64,000 bases of DNA from Paraburkholderia largidicola (lineage in GTDB: Bacteria > Pseudomonadota > Gammaproteobacteria > Burkholderiales > Burkholderiaceae), in assembly GCF_013426895.1 (NCBI RefSeq), contig NZ_AP023177.1, positions 248,001 to 312,000 on the forward strand. The letters are read 5' to 3'. The translations under genes were made by a program, and so were the position numbers. The notes under the pieces were generated by a model, which made no database searches, was not told the origin of the DNA, and was given only the letters and a program-made list of their open reading frames with translations. The number at the start of each line of letters is the position of its first letter. Position 1 is the first letter of the stretch. Of this stretch, positions 9,209 to 17,868 are shown in pieces.

Positions 9209-10183
9209 ATGGAACATTCGATCGTGCTCGTCACCGGTGCCACCTCCGGGCTCGGTTATGCGGCTGCCCGCATACTTGCCGGAGAAGGCTGGCACGAGAT
9301 CATCGTCACTGGCCGCAGCCTGGCTCGAGCCCAGGAAACGGCCGCTCAACTCGCAGCGGAAACTAAAAGACAGGTCTTCACGCCGCTGGAGCTGGAGCTT
9401 GACACGCCGGCCAGCGTCCAGTCCGCGCTCGCCAAACTCGTCAAGCGAGGTCGGCCGATCGATTTCCTGCTGCTCAATGCCGGGATGGTTCCTGGCAAGG
9501 CGCGCGTGATCACCGCAGAGGGCATCGAGGCTTCTCAGGCCCCGCTCATTGGTCACCATCAATTGACTGTCGGGTTGCTCCGCGCCAACCTGCTGAGCCC
9601 CAACGCCCGGATTGTCATCACCAGTGCGGAGCCTGCCCGTGGGGGCGTGCCCATGTTCAAGTACACCGACGTGGACGCACTCGCTGCCAAATACCACCAG
9701 GGCGACCTGACCGCCGCTATGGAAGCCCTGATTCGCAACGGGCCAAACGTGAAATATGTGCCCAACAATGCGTATGCCGACGCGAAGCTCATCGTCGCCT
9801 GGTGGGCTGCAGCGCTGGCGCGGCGGCTACCTTCTGGCATGGCCGTGTACGCTGTCTCGCCCGGTGCGGCGACTGCTACTAACGTTTCGCGACAAGCTAG
9901 CTTGGCCGTGAGGTATCTGTTTATCCCGATTGCGAACCTCATTCCCGGCATGAATCAGACGCCGGAGACGGCAGCAGGCCGGTATATCCAGGCCTCGAAG
10001 TTCGGAGCCGACGTCTCAGGGCAATTCTTCGCCTCCGCTCAAGGGAAGTTCTCAGGCCCAATTGAGGCGCAGCTACACCCACACCTCCTCGATGGCGCTA
10101 ATCAGGAAGCCGCGTGGCAGGCCGTCGTCAACGTCTCTGGCGTCAACTGGTCATACGCGGAATCCTTACGCGCGGTGTCCTGA
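9209..10183 (+). CDS. SDR family NAD(P)-dependent oxidoreductase
   Basis: 324 residues. The N-terminal TGATSGLGYAAARIL cofactor loop, LLLNAGM motif and catalytic YADAK pair (near residue 193) mark a classical short-chain dehydrogenase. The length and late insertions resemble the protochlorophyllide reductase/retinol dehydrogenase-like branch. The start at 9209 is chosen because the conserved fold begins directly after it; an upstream TTG at 9152 is possible. It lies divergent from TetR and is probably repressed by it. Substrate unknown. Confidence 0.82.
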   Translation: MEHSIVLVTGATSGLGYAAARILAGEGWHEIIVTGRSLARAQETAAQLAAETKRQVFTPLELELDTPASVQSALAKLVKRGRPIDFLLLNAGMVPGKARVITAEGIEASQAPLIGHHQLTVGLLRANLLSPNARIVITSAEPARGGVPMFKYTDVDALAAKYHQGDLTAAMEALIRNGPNVKYVPNNAYADAKLIVAWWAAALARRLPSGMAVYAVSPGAATATNVSRQASLAVRYLFIPIANLIPGMNQTPETAAGRYIQASKFGADVSGQFFASAQGKFSGPIEAQLHPHLLDGANQEAAWQAVVNVSGVNWSYAESLRAVS

Positions 10184-10344
10184 AGGCGCGCCGGTCGCGG
10201 CGAAATGTTCGCAGTTGCCGGAATCAGCGGGCGATTGCGTAGTTACATGATCGCCCGCGGGCCATACGGAATTTTGAAATGAATAGTAGTACAAAGTAGC
10301 TAAGTATCGGCAAAGTAAACCTAACCATCTGACGGAGAACTCAT

Positions 10345-11091
10345 ATGAATCGGTACCAGGATAAAAAGGTGGTGATTATCGGCGGCACGAGCGGCATGGG
10401 GCTCGCAACAGCGAAGATGTTCCTCGACGGTGGCGCGCGCGTTCTGGTGACCGGCCGCTCGCAGGAGGGCCTGGAGTCGGCGCAGCAGGAGCTTGGGGAC
10501 GGCGCGATCGTGGTTTCGAGCGACGCGCGGTCGCTAACCGACATCGACGCCCTCGCCGCTCAGGTCAAGACCGAGTTCGATACCATCGATCTGCTTTTCG
10601 TCAACGCCGGGTTCAGCATTCCAACGCCTCTCGAGAGCGTGACCGAAGCCATCTATGACGAGATGTTCAACCTGAACGCCAAGGGCCCCTTTTTCGCGGT
10701 CCAGAAGTTCGCGCCGCTGATCAATCGGGGAGGCTCCGTCGTCCTAACGACCTCCGTCGCCAACGTCAAGGGACTGCCGGGCCAAGCCACCTACGGAGCC
10801 GCCAAGGCTGCGCTGCGATCAATCGCCCGGACGCTCGCCGTTGAACTGCTTCCTCGCGAAATTCGCGTCAACGCGGTGACGCCCGGCCCCATCGACACGC
10901 CGATCCTCAACAAAGTGTTTCCCGATAAAGCCGTGGCCGCCCAGGTTAGGGAGAAGACGATCAGCATGGTTCCGATGAAGCGCTTCGGCACGTCAGAGGA
11001 AATTGCGAAGGCGGTCCTCTACCTCGCGTTCGACGCGACCTTCACGACGGGCATGGAACTTCCAGTCGATGGCGGTTGGTCGCAACTCTGA
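10345..11091 (+). CDS. SDR family oxidoreductase
   Basis: 248 residues, the standard classical SDR length. GGTSGMGLATAKMFL cofactor loop at the N terminus, NAG near residue 90, catalytic YGAAKAAL near 152, and the C-terminal PVDGGWSQL end. A GGAGAA ribosome site precedes the ATG. A decayed RidA-family gene follows at 11144, suggesting a former two-gene unit. The 160 bases upstream may hold its own promoter. Substrate unknown. Confidence 0.85.
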   Translation: MNRYQDKKVVIIGGTSGMGLATAKMFLDGGARVLVTGRSQEGLESAQQELGDGAIVVSSDARSLTDIDALAAQVKTEFDTIDLLFVNAGFSIPTPLESVTEAIYDEMFNLNAKGPFFAVQKFAPLINRGGSVVLTTSVANVKGLPGQATYGAAKAALRSIARTLAVELLPREIRVNAVTPGPIDTPILNKVFPDKAVAAQVREKTISMVPMKRFGTSEEIAKAVLYLAFDATFTTGMELPVDGGWSQL

Positions 11092-11143
11092 AGGCGTTAC
11101 GCCGGTACGTAAGCTACCCATCCCATCGCTCAAGGAGGTACAC

Positions 11144-11534
11144 ATGGCTCGCGAAATCGTCCGTGTTGAACCATTGTCCAGCTGGCTTGAGCGTTGGAAG
11201 GCACCCACCGCCGTGCCACGCGTCACGGCGACCCGCTTTACGTATCGCCGTGACGCCATTCGATTCGCAGACAGGCGAGGTACTGGATGCGCCAACCGAA
11301 CAGCAAACCGGAGACGTGATGGAGCAACTGAAGCTCTGCGTTGAGACTGGCGAATCGTCGCTCGGCCAGGTGCTTATGTGCAACGTCTACTGCACATCCG
11401 TCGAGATGTTCCCGATCGTCACTGAAATCTATGCACAGTTCGTTGGCGTCCAGCCACCGGCACGGATGTTCGTGAACGTCCCCGCATGGCCCGGACGGTT
11501 CGATATCGAGATCGATTGCATTGCAGCGGTTTGA
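11144..11534 (+). pseudogene. RidA/YjgF family protein, broken by two frameshifts
   Basis: After a strong AGGAGG site the ATG frame gives MAREIVRVEPLSSWLERWKA, a RidA-like N terminus. Similarity then jumps to a second frame (HGDPLYVS, about 11224-11244) and a third (VTPFDSQTGEVLDA through MFVNVPAWPGRFDIEIDCIAAV). Two indels in about 60 bases separate these parts. Intact relatives deaminate reactive enamines/imines or act in specific degradation pathways. The gene is probably dead. Confidence 0.7.
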
Positions 11535-11800
11535 GCCGTATTGCGCTCGACCATGGTTCGGTCAAGCCGAGGCGCAGATCGACGCGGCCCTGCGCGATGA
11601 AATTAACGAGCGCAGTGGCAACATCATGCGGACCAGGCGCATCCCCAGATGCCGGACAGAGCACCCCGATATTCTTCGAAACCGTCCCGTATGGCCGCAA
11701 CACCACCGTAGCCGTCGGCTCCGACCATAACGGCAGGCTTGTGAGCAAGTTGCTTCGGAAGCGAAACACAGACGCGCCACCCGTTCGTCCGTGGATTCAG

Positions 11801-13921
11801 TCACCACCTCGTCGACGGTGGACTCGTCCGGTCAATCCATCGTCTCGTCTCGTGTGTCGCCTGTAATGAGCCGGTGCTGCGCCGGAAGGTCAGATACGCC
11901 CAGAGCCAATCGAGAATAACGATGGCCCGGTTCCGTCCGCCGACGAGGAAGGCGATATGAATTGCGCCCCAAAACCACCACGCGGGCTCCCCCCATACGC
12001 GAAGTTTGCCGATCTCGGCAACAGCCGCCTGACGTCCGATCGTGGCAAGACTGCCAAAATGCCGGTAGCGAAACGGCGGCGGCGGGCGCCGCCCCGTCAG
12101 ACTCGCCGTGATCACGCCAGCCACATATCGACCCTGCTGTTTGGCCGCCGGCGCGAGACCAGGAACAACTGCGCCGCGCCATCCCAGACAGGATGCCGTG
12201 TCGCCGATTGCATAGATCCGTTGCAGGGCCGGCACGGACAGGTCGGCGCCCACGGCAAGCCGTCCCGACGGATCAGCGGTGCGGTTCAACCATTGAGCCG
12301 CAGGCGACGCTGCCACGCCCGCCGCCCATAGAACGGTACGTGCGGCGATGCGCTGCCCTCCAATGTCGACACCCTCGCTGTCGACGCCCAGCACCCGGGT
12401 GTCGAGCCGCACCTCGACCCCGAGCGCTTGCAGTGAGCGTTCTGCTGCGCCCGAGAGCGTAGCGGCGAAAGTGGGCAGGATACGCGGGCCCGACTGCAAC
12501 AGGATCACGCGAGCGCGGGCCGGATCGATCTTGCGGTATTCCTCGGCCATCCCGTGCCGGGCCAGTTCGGCGATGGCACCCGCCAGTTCGATGCCGGTGG
12601 GACCGCCGCCGACGATCACGAAAGTCAGCCACGCGGCCCGCTCGGTCTCGCTCGCCGCGCTTTCGGCTTCCTCGAACGCCCGCAACAGGCGACTGCGCAC
12701 GTCGGCCGCATCTTCGATACTCTTCAGGCCCGGTGCAAAAGGCGCCCAACTGTCCTTGCCAAAATAGCTGTGGCGAGCGCCCGTCGCCAGCACCAGATAG
12801 TCGAATTTCACGGCTAACGTACCAACGTGTACCTCGCGCGCGACCGCATCCACCCCCGTCACCTGCCCCAGCATGACCTGAACGTTGCGCTGCCGCCGGA
12901 ACAGGCTGCGGATCGGCGTGGCGATCTCAGCGGGCGACAGCGCGGCCGTAGCCACCTGGTAAAGTAGCGGCTGAAACAGATGGTGGTTGCGCTGGTCGAT
13001 CAGCGTGATCCGACAGCGCACATTGCGCAGTCCCTGCGCGGCTGCGACGCCGCCAAAGCCGCCCCCGACTACGACGACATGCGGCAAATCCTCTGGGGCG
13101 GAATCGTCTTCCTGCAACCTGGTGTCCGTCCACCGGTCAAGCAGCCAATCGACGGAAAATGCGCCACCGCCTGCGACTACAAGCACAAAAAGAAGAAGCA
13201 GGACTGCCAGCCGGTCGTCGGTCGACATGGCGATACCGGCCACTGGCACCATCACCGCGATGACCAGCGCGACAAAGCGCGTCGCGCAGCCAAGCGTCAA
13301 CGCCAACGCGAGCGCCACCGCACACCAGGCTGGGTGAACAAGAGAGGTCGCCGCGGCACCCAACATCGATTTCTGCAACCACGAACCCATTGGCAATACG
13401 AAGTTAACGAGTGAAGCGGCAAGCCCGGCACGAATGACAAACTGAAGAAGCGGACCCAGATAGCGTTCGAACCAGACATAAAGCCCACGCGTGAGCCTTA
13501 TCGGGCGAAATGGAATCCATGACACACCGCGCCCCAGAAGATTGTCGAGCGACATGGCCCCCGCCCCGCTTACGATGAGCCACGAAAGGAGCGCGAGTTT
13601 GGCTCCCTGTGCGCCCACCGCCAGCGCACCGTGACTGTCGGCGATTGTCTCGATGAGCTGCACCAGCGCAACAGGACGAGTCAGCAGCCCCATGGTAAGC
13701 AGCAACGGCACCGCACTGTGCAGCGCTGCATCGAGCCCGGACGGGACATGTAGGCCGCCGGAAAACAGACCATCATGAGGGCCTTCTGCCATCGTCATGA
13801 TCTGATGCACGAAGACGACCTGTCCAAACCAGATCCGGGCAAACAACAGCACCCAGGGCATACATAGCACGCGCAGGGCGAGGCCGAAACCGCAGGCACG
13901 TCTAAGGGTCTTTCGTAACAT
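11801..13921 (-). CDS. Tandem DoxX membrane domains fused to type II NADH dehydrogenase-like flavoprotein
   Basis: 706 residues from the ATG at 13921; a GTG at 13999 would add 26. Residues 1 to about 260 form two successive DoxX-like four-helix units, each ending in a Sxxx-DNLLGR/VDWLLDR-type motif. Then comes an NDH-2/Ndh-like oxidoreductase: FAD motif VVVVGGGFGGVAA (about 285), LVLATGARHSYFG, NAD motif FVIVGGGPTGIELAG (about 450), the YAIGDTAS FAD segment and a C-terminal amphipathic WLWAYLTF anchor. Likely role is quinone-linked NADH oxidation at the inner membrane. It diverges from the bufferin gene at 14538, and an ECF-type promoter at 14104-14133 points at it. The fusion is unusual. Confidence 0.82.
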   Translation of the reverse strand: MLRKTLRRACGFGLALRVLCMPWVLLFARIWFGQVVFVHQIMTMAEGPHDGLFSGGLHVPSGLDAALHSAVPLLLTMGLLTRPVALVQLIETIADSHGALAVGAQGAKLALLSWLIVSGAGAMSLDNLLGRGVSWIPFRPIRLTRGLYVWFERYLGPLLQFVIRAGLAASLVNFVLPMGSWLQKSMLGAAATSLVHPAWCAVALALALTLGCATRFVALVIAVMVPVAGIAMSTDDRLAVLLLLFVLVVAGGGAFSVDWLLDRWTDTRLQEDDSAPEDLPHVVVVGGGFGGVAAAQGLRNVRCRITLIDQRNHHLFQPLLYQVATAALSPAEIATPIRSLFRRQRNVQVMLGQVTGVDAVAREVHVGTLAVKFDYLVLATGARHSYFGKDSWAPFAPGLKSIEDAADVRSRLLRAFEEAESAASETERAAWLTFVIVGGGPTGIELAGAIAELARHGMAEEYRKIDPARARVILLQSGPRILPTFAATLSGAAERSLQALGVEVRLDTRVLGVDSEGVDIGGQRIAARTVLWAAGVAASPAAQWLNRTADPSGRLAVGADLSVPALQRIYAIGDTASCLGWRGAVVPGLAPAAKQQGRYVAGVITASLTGRRPPPPFRYRHFGSLATIGRQAAVAEIGKLRVWGEPAWWFWGAIHIAFLVGGRNRAIVILDWLWAYLTFRRSTGSLQATHETRRWIDRTSPPSTRW

Positions 13922-14103
13922 AGAGATAGAACGCCCAAGTATCCATGAACGGCCCGGCGTTCTACCGCGGACAGAGAACAGACTGCCGGACGGATGCACG
14001 GGGTAAGCTGAAGGCCCAGGACGGCAAGTCGCTAGCGCCTGCCCGACTCTGGATTACTGCCAGATGTCAACGGCTCTGCGGGACCATGCCCATATCCGAC
14101 TGA

Positions 14104-14133
14104 TAGTTCGTCCCCGGCGGCTGGACGGTTACG
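14104..14133 (-). promoter_or_regulatory. ECF (SigF-type) promoter, CGTAACC-N16-CGAACTA
   Basis: Minus-strand -35 element at 14127-14133 (CGTAACC, one base from the TGTAACC consensus), exact 16-base spacer, -10 element at 14104-14110. It points at the DoxX-NDH-2 fusion gene. Confidence 0.6.
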
Positions 14134-14347
14134 GCGATCCACGAATTTTGTTTCGCCACTCAGCTGCCATCCCGCGAGAAATATCGAATGTCCCGAGTCA
14201 GAATTTTCGTTTAGCGATACAAATTAACCATGCCAAACTCAAGCCGCCGACTCTGTCCCAAACCCAGGCGGCACGCATGCAGCTCCCTCGCCTCTGACGA
14301 CCGGAACTTCTTCATCTTGCCGCTCTCGACAAAAAACAGCGGTGTCC

Positions 14348-14378
14348 TGTAACCGTCTGGCAACCGGGCAGCGAATTA
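14348..14378 (+). promoter_or_regulatory. Second upstream ECF-type promoter candidate, N17 spacer
   Basis: TGTAACC at 14348-14354 and CGAATTA at 14372-14378 with a 17-base spacer, one longer than all others in the window. It lies about 105 bases upstream of the better bufferin promoter and could be a weak tandem promoter. Confidence 0.4.
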
Positions 14379-14456
14379 CTGCAAGCGGTTTGGCCGCAGC
14401 GGTTCTGGCAGATGTCGACGCTTCACAGGCCGAAAGCAAAAAAATAGCGATTTCCC

Positions 14457-14486
14457 TGTAACCAGACATCTACAGCCCGCGAACTA
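14457..14486 (+). promoter_or_regulatory. ECF (SigF-type) promoter of the first bufferin gene
   Basis: TGTAACC at 14457-14463, 16-base spacer, CGAACTA at 14480-14486. The start codon at 14538 would give a leader of about 45 bases. The same element precedes the second bufferin gene at 38665. Confidence 0.75.
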
Positions 14487-14492
14487 GATCAC

Positions 14493-14509
14493 GTATCCAT
14501 CACGGGTAC
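14493..14509 (+). repeat. Leader inverted repeat GTATCC-atcac-GGGTAC
   Basis: A six-base inverted repeat with one mismatch in the transcribed leader of the bufferin gene. The other bufferin leader carries a perfect version (38701-38717), so it is conserved between the copies and may form a small RNA hairpin or a DNA-binding site. Confidence 0.4.
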
Positions 14510-14537
14510 CTTCCATCCCAATCACTGGAGAAATTCA

Positions 14538-14849
14538 ATGTCCACAAAGATCACGGTCAGCTCCACCCTCCTCGCCGGCGTTGTCGCGAGCCTGCTTGCA
14601 TCAGTCGCCCATGCAGCACCACTTACGCCCGCCGAAGGAGCCGCTGCTGTCGCAGCACACAAGGAAAAGTGCTACGGCGTTGCGCTGAAAGGGCAAAACG
14701 ACTGCGCCGCCGGTCCCGGTACCACGTGCCAAGGCACATCCGCGATGGATTTCCAAGGTAACTCGTGGAAGTTCGTTCAGGGCGGCACCTGCACGAGTAT
14801 CGAAGTGCCGGGTGGCGGCCACGGCTCGCTCACTCCGTTGAAGTCCTGA
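14538..14849 (+). CDS. bufA: Bufferin precursor (DUF2282 family metal-binding RiPP)
   Basis: 103 residues: a Sec-type signal peptide ending near VAHAAP (about residue 27), then a short mature part with four cysteines in the family pattern EKCYGV, NDCAAG, TTCQGT and GTCTSI. DUF2282 proteins are the precursors of bufferins, exported peptides whose cysteines are modified by a DUF692 (MNIO) enzyme and which sequester copper. A GGAGAAA ribosome site precedes the ATG. The mature part is almost identical to the copy at 38741. The maturation genes directly downstream are only remnants. Controlled by the ECF promoter at 14457. Confidence 0.85.
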   Translation: MSTKITVSSTLLAGVVASLLASVAHAAPLTPAEGAAAVAAHKEKCYGVALKGQNDCAAGPGTTCQGTSAMDFQGNSWKFVQGGTCTSIEVPGGGHGSLTPLKS

Positions 14850-14881
14850 TTCGGCGAACGACACGATGGACGGGGGCGGCC

Positions 14882-15192
14882 ATGGGCAATTCCACAGTGA
14901 CACCGGCAGTTGGCCAGACAGACCACCCCTCCACGCGGCGCCTGTCGCAGACGGGCTTGCCTGAACCTGTTTCAGGCATCAGCACCTGCCTGCGAGGTTC
15001 GCGGACTTACTGAGCAACGGATTCTTCGATGTTCCTGCGGGTAACCCTATGAGCGTCGGCGCTCCGTCACATCGGACGCTTGCGGCCATCCGTGAGCACT
15101 ACCCGCTCTACATTCATGGCGTCGGTACATCGATTGGCAGCAAGGGAGCGTTTCTCCGCTTCGCTCAAGCGACCGGGAAGCTCGACCCGTAA
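14882..15192 (+). pseudogene. bufB: bufB (DUF692/MNIO) N-terminal remnant
   Basis: The ATG at 14882 begins a frame alignable to the intact bufB at 39085 (TRRLSQTGLPEPV against TRRAQAPVG). A frameshift near 14970 moves to a frame reading FRHQHLPARFADLLSNGFFDV, then SHRTLAAIREHYPLYIHGVGTSIG, which matches FKHEHLSAILADGLEDGFFEV and IREAYPLSLHGVCMSIGG of the intact enzyme. It stops at 15190, so about two thirds of the enzyme, including most metal ligands, is gone. The sequence passes directly into a bufC tail. Confidence 0.82.
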
Positions 15193-15416
15193 CGCGACCG
15201 GCGCAGGAAGTGATGGTGTCGCGGCTGCCGGCCAATGATTGAACCTTCCTCATTGGCTTTCCCGACGGCGCATCGGCAGGCGAAGCAGTCACGGCCGCGT
15301 GTTTTGAAGCCCCGTCGTTCGATCTCCTGGCCAACCTGGCAGGGATGATCCCAGCCGGCGTATTTGTCGCCGTCCAACTTGGAGATTCACAGAGATGTCG
15401 AACCTACAGAGTGTAA
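15189..15416 (+). pseudogene. bufC: bufC (DUF2063) C-terminal remnant
   Basis: The frame reads VTRPAQEVMVSRLPAND, an internal stop, then TFLIGF-type sequence, GASAGEAVTAA, FEAPSFDLLANLAGMIPAGVF. It parallels the C terminus of the intact bufC at 39998 (RPEDEVLVSRLPAGG through NLAGMLSAGVF). The N-terminal two thirds are missing. The junction with the bufB remnant lies at about 15189-15192, showing that one internal deletion removed the rest of both genes. Its frame overlaps the DoxX start at 15395. Confidence 0.8.
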
Positions 15417-15898
15417 AACTGCCGATTCCGGGCGTAGTCGTGTCCGCGATTGGCACGGCGAGGCGGCTGATCCAGCAACTCGCACAACCGTGGCTCGTTC
15501 AACTCGTCCTGCGGCTTGCCTTGGCTGTGCCGTTCTGGAAGTCGGGCATTCTCAAATGGCACGGCTTCCTTCAACTGAGCGATACGGCGATCGACCTGTT
15601 CACGGACGAGTTCAAGTTGCACCTCCCAGGCGGTCCGTATCCGTTTCCCGCGCCAGCTGTTTTTGCGTTTCTGTCGGGTCTCGGCGAGGTGACGTTCCCG
15701 GTGCTGCTCGTGCTTGGCCTCGGAACCCGGTTCGCCGCGGCCGGCCTGATATTGATGACGTGCATTGTCGAGTTGACCATACCGGACGGCTGGCCCATCC
15801 ACCTGACCTGGTTGGCGATGGCACTGGGAATTGCAGCCTGGGGGCCTGGCCTGATATCGATTGACTATCTGCTTGGCGACAGGTCGCCCAGGTCGTGA
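15395..15898 (+). CDS. bufD: DoxX family membrane protein (bufferin locus)
   Basis: 167 residues with four predicted membrane helices, the RLALAVPFWKSGILKW start of the DoxX fold (about residue 40), LFTDEF, and PVLLVLGLGTRFAA. In bufferin operons a DoxX protein is commonly the last gene and is thought to work in inner-membrane redox or metal handling. Here it is intact although the genes for maturation next to it are not, and the second bufferin locus has no DoxX of its own. It probably shares the transcript from the promoter at 14457. Confidence 0.78.
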   Translation: MSNLQSVKLPIPGVVVSAIGTARRLIQQLAQPWLVQLVLRLALAVPFWKSGILKWHGFLQLSDTAIDLFTDEFKLHLPGGPYPFPAPAVFAFLSGLGEVTFPVLLVLGLGTRFAAAGLILMTCIVELTIPDGWPIHLTWLAMALGIAAWGPGLISIDYLLGDRSPRS

Positions 15899-15991
15899 TT
15901 GCGTGTTTTCATGGCGATGCACGACTACGTGAGAGGGCGACAGAATCATGGCAACGATGCCACTGTCGTCTAGCGCCTCCGCTCGCTCTAG

Positions 15992-16876
15992 TCACGCATG
16001 CTTGTGTTCGCGTAGCTCACCCGGGATTACTCCGCGCTCAAGACCGCCTTCGTTCAACCATGCACGCGTCTTTGCGGCCGCACGCTCAATCAGGCGGTCG
16101 CACTGCGTGTAGTCGTAAGGCGACACATCGAGCGGACACAAGGGCGGCACTACAAAGATCTCTGCGCGGGATGAATAGGATTCCAGATCGCGCACAAGCT
16201 GACGCGCAATGAGAAGTGTCAGCGCGTGCGTGGCCTGCGCGATTGCGTTACCGGGCGGCTTGCGCATTGCGCAGGCAAACCCGGCCGGAAGCACAATGAC
16301 GCGTGTCGCACCAAGCGAGATGGCCACGGAGATCGGCGTATTGTTGGCCACGCCGCCATCGACCAGATCCACCCCGTCAATGCGCACAGGCGGGAACACA
16401 CCGGGAATCGCAGCGCTCGCGAGAACGGCATCCACCAGCGGGCCAGACGAAAGGATAATTTCTTTGCCGCTTTGCATCTCCGTCGCGACGATGTGAAGTG
16501 GTATGGCCGCATGCTCCACCCGGGAAAACGACAAATTCTTTTCCAGCAGCGTGCGCAGCGCCGTAGCTTCGACAAGGTGGGAGCGCCGACTCAGCACCAT
16601 CTCGAGCAACCCGAACATGGTGAGCGGCATGATGTCCCGCCGCCTGATCCGACACCACAGTAGTTCGAGCATAGCGACGCAATCGCCGTCGGGCCGGCCA
16701 GCAAAATACGCCGCATTGATCGCACCGGCGGATGCGCCAATCACGCACCCCGGATGCACACCATGATCGAGCAACTCGCGCAGCATGCCAACTTCGATCG
16801 CGCCGAGGCTGCCGCCGCCTGCGAACACAAAGGCGGTCAAGCCCGGTGGAGCGGACAAATTCGGATAAGTGGACAT
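15992..16876 (-). CDS. Patatin-like phospholipase
   Basis: 294 residues from the ATG at 16876, which has an AGAGG ribosome site; the frame stays open further upstream. Patatin marks are the oxyanion loop GGGSLGAIEVG (about residue 19), the nucleophile elbow GASAGA (about 47) and the DGG dyad aspartate in DLVDGGVANNTP (about 190). A hydrophobic stretch near 215-250 may associate with membrane. Expected to hydrolyse acyl-ester lipids. It may be downstream of the DUF4148 gene and thus in the ECF regulon. Confidence 0.85.
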   Translation of the reverse strand: MSTYPNLSAPPGLTAFVFAGGGSLGAIEVGMLRELLDHGVHPGCVIGASAGAINAAYFAGRPDGDCVAMLELLWCRIRRRDIMPLTMFGLLEMVLSRRSHLVEATALRTLLEKNLSFSRVEHAAIPLHIVATEMQSGKEIILSSGPLVDAVLASAAIPGVFPPVRIDGVDLVDGGVANNTPISVAISLGATRVIVLPAGFACAMRKPPGNAIAQATHALTLLIARQLVRDLESYSSRAEIFVVPPLCPLDVSPYDYTQCDRLIERAAAKTRAWLNEGGLERGVIPGELREHKHA

Positions 16877-16957
16877 GTCTGCCTCTGCTGCCGTGTAATA
16901 CCGGGTCCGTTCTCCATGACTCATCGAGCGAACTCGCACCAATGACAGGTGGTCCGA

Positions 16958-17161
16958 TCACAACGACGTCGCCCGGATGGAGCCGGCCGCCTCACATCCG
17001 GTTGCCGAACCGCTGCTTGCGGGAATGTCGAAATCGCACCCAAGGCAGAATCGGGAACGACACACGGGACAGTATCGGTGCACTTTGGAAAGACCCAGCA
17101 ACCGGTTTTGCATTCGCATCATTTCGCGCTCGCGCTTCGCCGCCGTCTGCATCGTTGTCAT
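16958..17161 (-). CDS. Small hypothetical protein with CxxC motifs
   Basis: A 67-residue frame beginning MTTMQTAAKREREMMRMQNR after a GAGGG-like site, with cysteines in YCPVCRSRFCLGCDF. The charged N-terminal helix and the CxxC/CxxC arrangement could form a zinc knuckle. It lies between the DUF4148 gene and patatin on the same strand. I do not recognise the family, and it may be a chance frame. Confidence 0.3.
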   Translation of the reverse strand: MTTMQTAAKREREMMRMQNRLLGLSKVHRYCPVCRSRFCLGCDFDIPASSGSATGCEAAGSIRATSL

Positions 17162-17352
17162 TGGACCCTCAGTTTCCTTTCCCCATGGCCAATCATTAGG
17201 ATAACCATCTATGTTGCCTACTTCCTTTCGTCCGGAACCTGCTTTGCGCATACCACAAGACGAGCCTCACTTCATGATCTTCCGTAGCCTTGTCACCACC
17301 GCGAACGGATTGAACCTCGACGATCAGTTTCCTTGCTATTGTCTGCCCTCGT

Positions 17353-17592
17353 TTAGCGCCGGATGAAATTCGGTGTGCCGCCAGGCCCATAAGGATCGGG
17401 ATTGCCGAAACGCGGGATGGTGCCGTTCATGCGAGCGTGAGCCAGTTCCTCACGCACCTGCTCGCGAGTCTTCGGACCTTGATTCGATTCTGCCGCCATT
17501 GAGTCTCCGTCAGCGCCTTGCACAGGCTGCGCACTCGCCAGCGCCGACATGCCGAGCATTGCCACGGCCATGATAATCACCAACTTGTTCAT
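17353..17592 (-). CDS. Exported DUF4148-type small protein
   Basis: 79 residues from the ATG at 17592: a signal peptide (MNKLVIIMAVAMLGMSALASAQ) and a mature part with KTREQVREELAHARMNGTIP and a proline/glycine-rich end. This is the pattern of DUF4148, a family of small exported proteins abundant in Burkholderia. Function unknown. An ECF promoter at 17732-17761 lies upstream, leaving a leader of about 130 bases. Confidence 0.72.
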   Translation of the reverse strand: MNKLVIIMAVAMLGMSALASAQPVQGADGDSMAAESNQGPKTREQVREELAHARMNGTIPRFGNPDPYGPGGTPNFIRR

Positions 17593-17731
17593 TTTCACAA
17601 TACTCTCCCAAAGGGGCATTGATCGTGGTATTGATCGACCTGCCCAAACGCCAACCAATCCTGGCGCTCGGTCGTCCGGAGTTGCCGGCGTCGATCGCTC
17701 AAGCACGGGCTTATGCCTGCGCTTCATAAGG

Positions 17732-17761
17732 TATTTCGCCTATTTGCCCGGATTGGTTACA
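17732..17761 (-). promoter_or_regulatory. ECF (SigF-type) promoter before the DUF4148 gene
   Basis: Minus strand: TGTAACC at 17755-17761, 16-base spacer, CGAAATA at 17732-17738. It points at the gene at 17592 and possibly the patatin beyond. Confidence 0.65.
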
Positions 17762-17868
17762 GAACAGACAGAAAATAAGGTGGGATTTCAGTTACACGGC
17801 GTCGGGCCTTCAGCACGCACCTCGGCGCAGCGCTGGCTGAACACAGTTTGACCTTCCAATGGTCCAAC

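Noticed and set aside
11535..11800. Short frames between the RidA remnant and the DoxX-NDH-2 gene
   Set aside because: Could not be matched to any family on either strand; treated as non-coding.
15037..15066. GGTAACC string in the bufB remnant
   Set aside because: No -10 element at the right distance.
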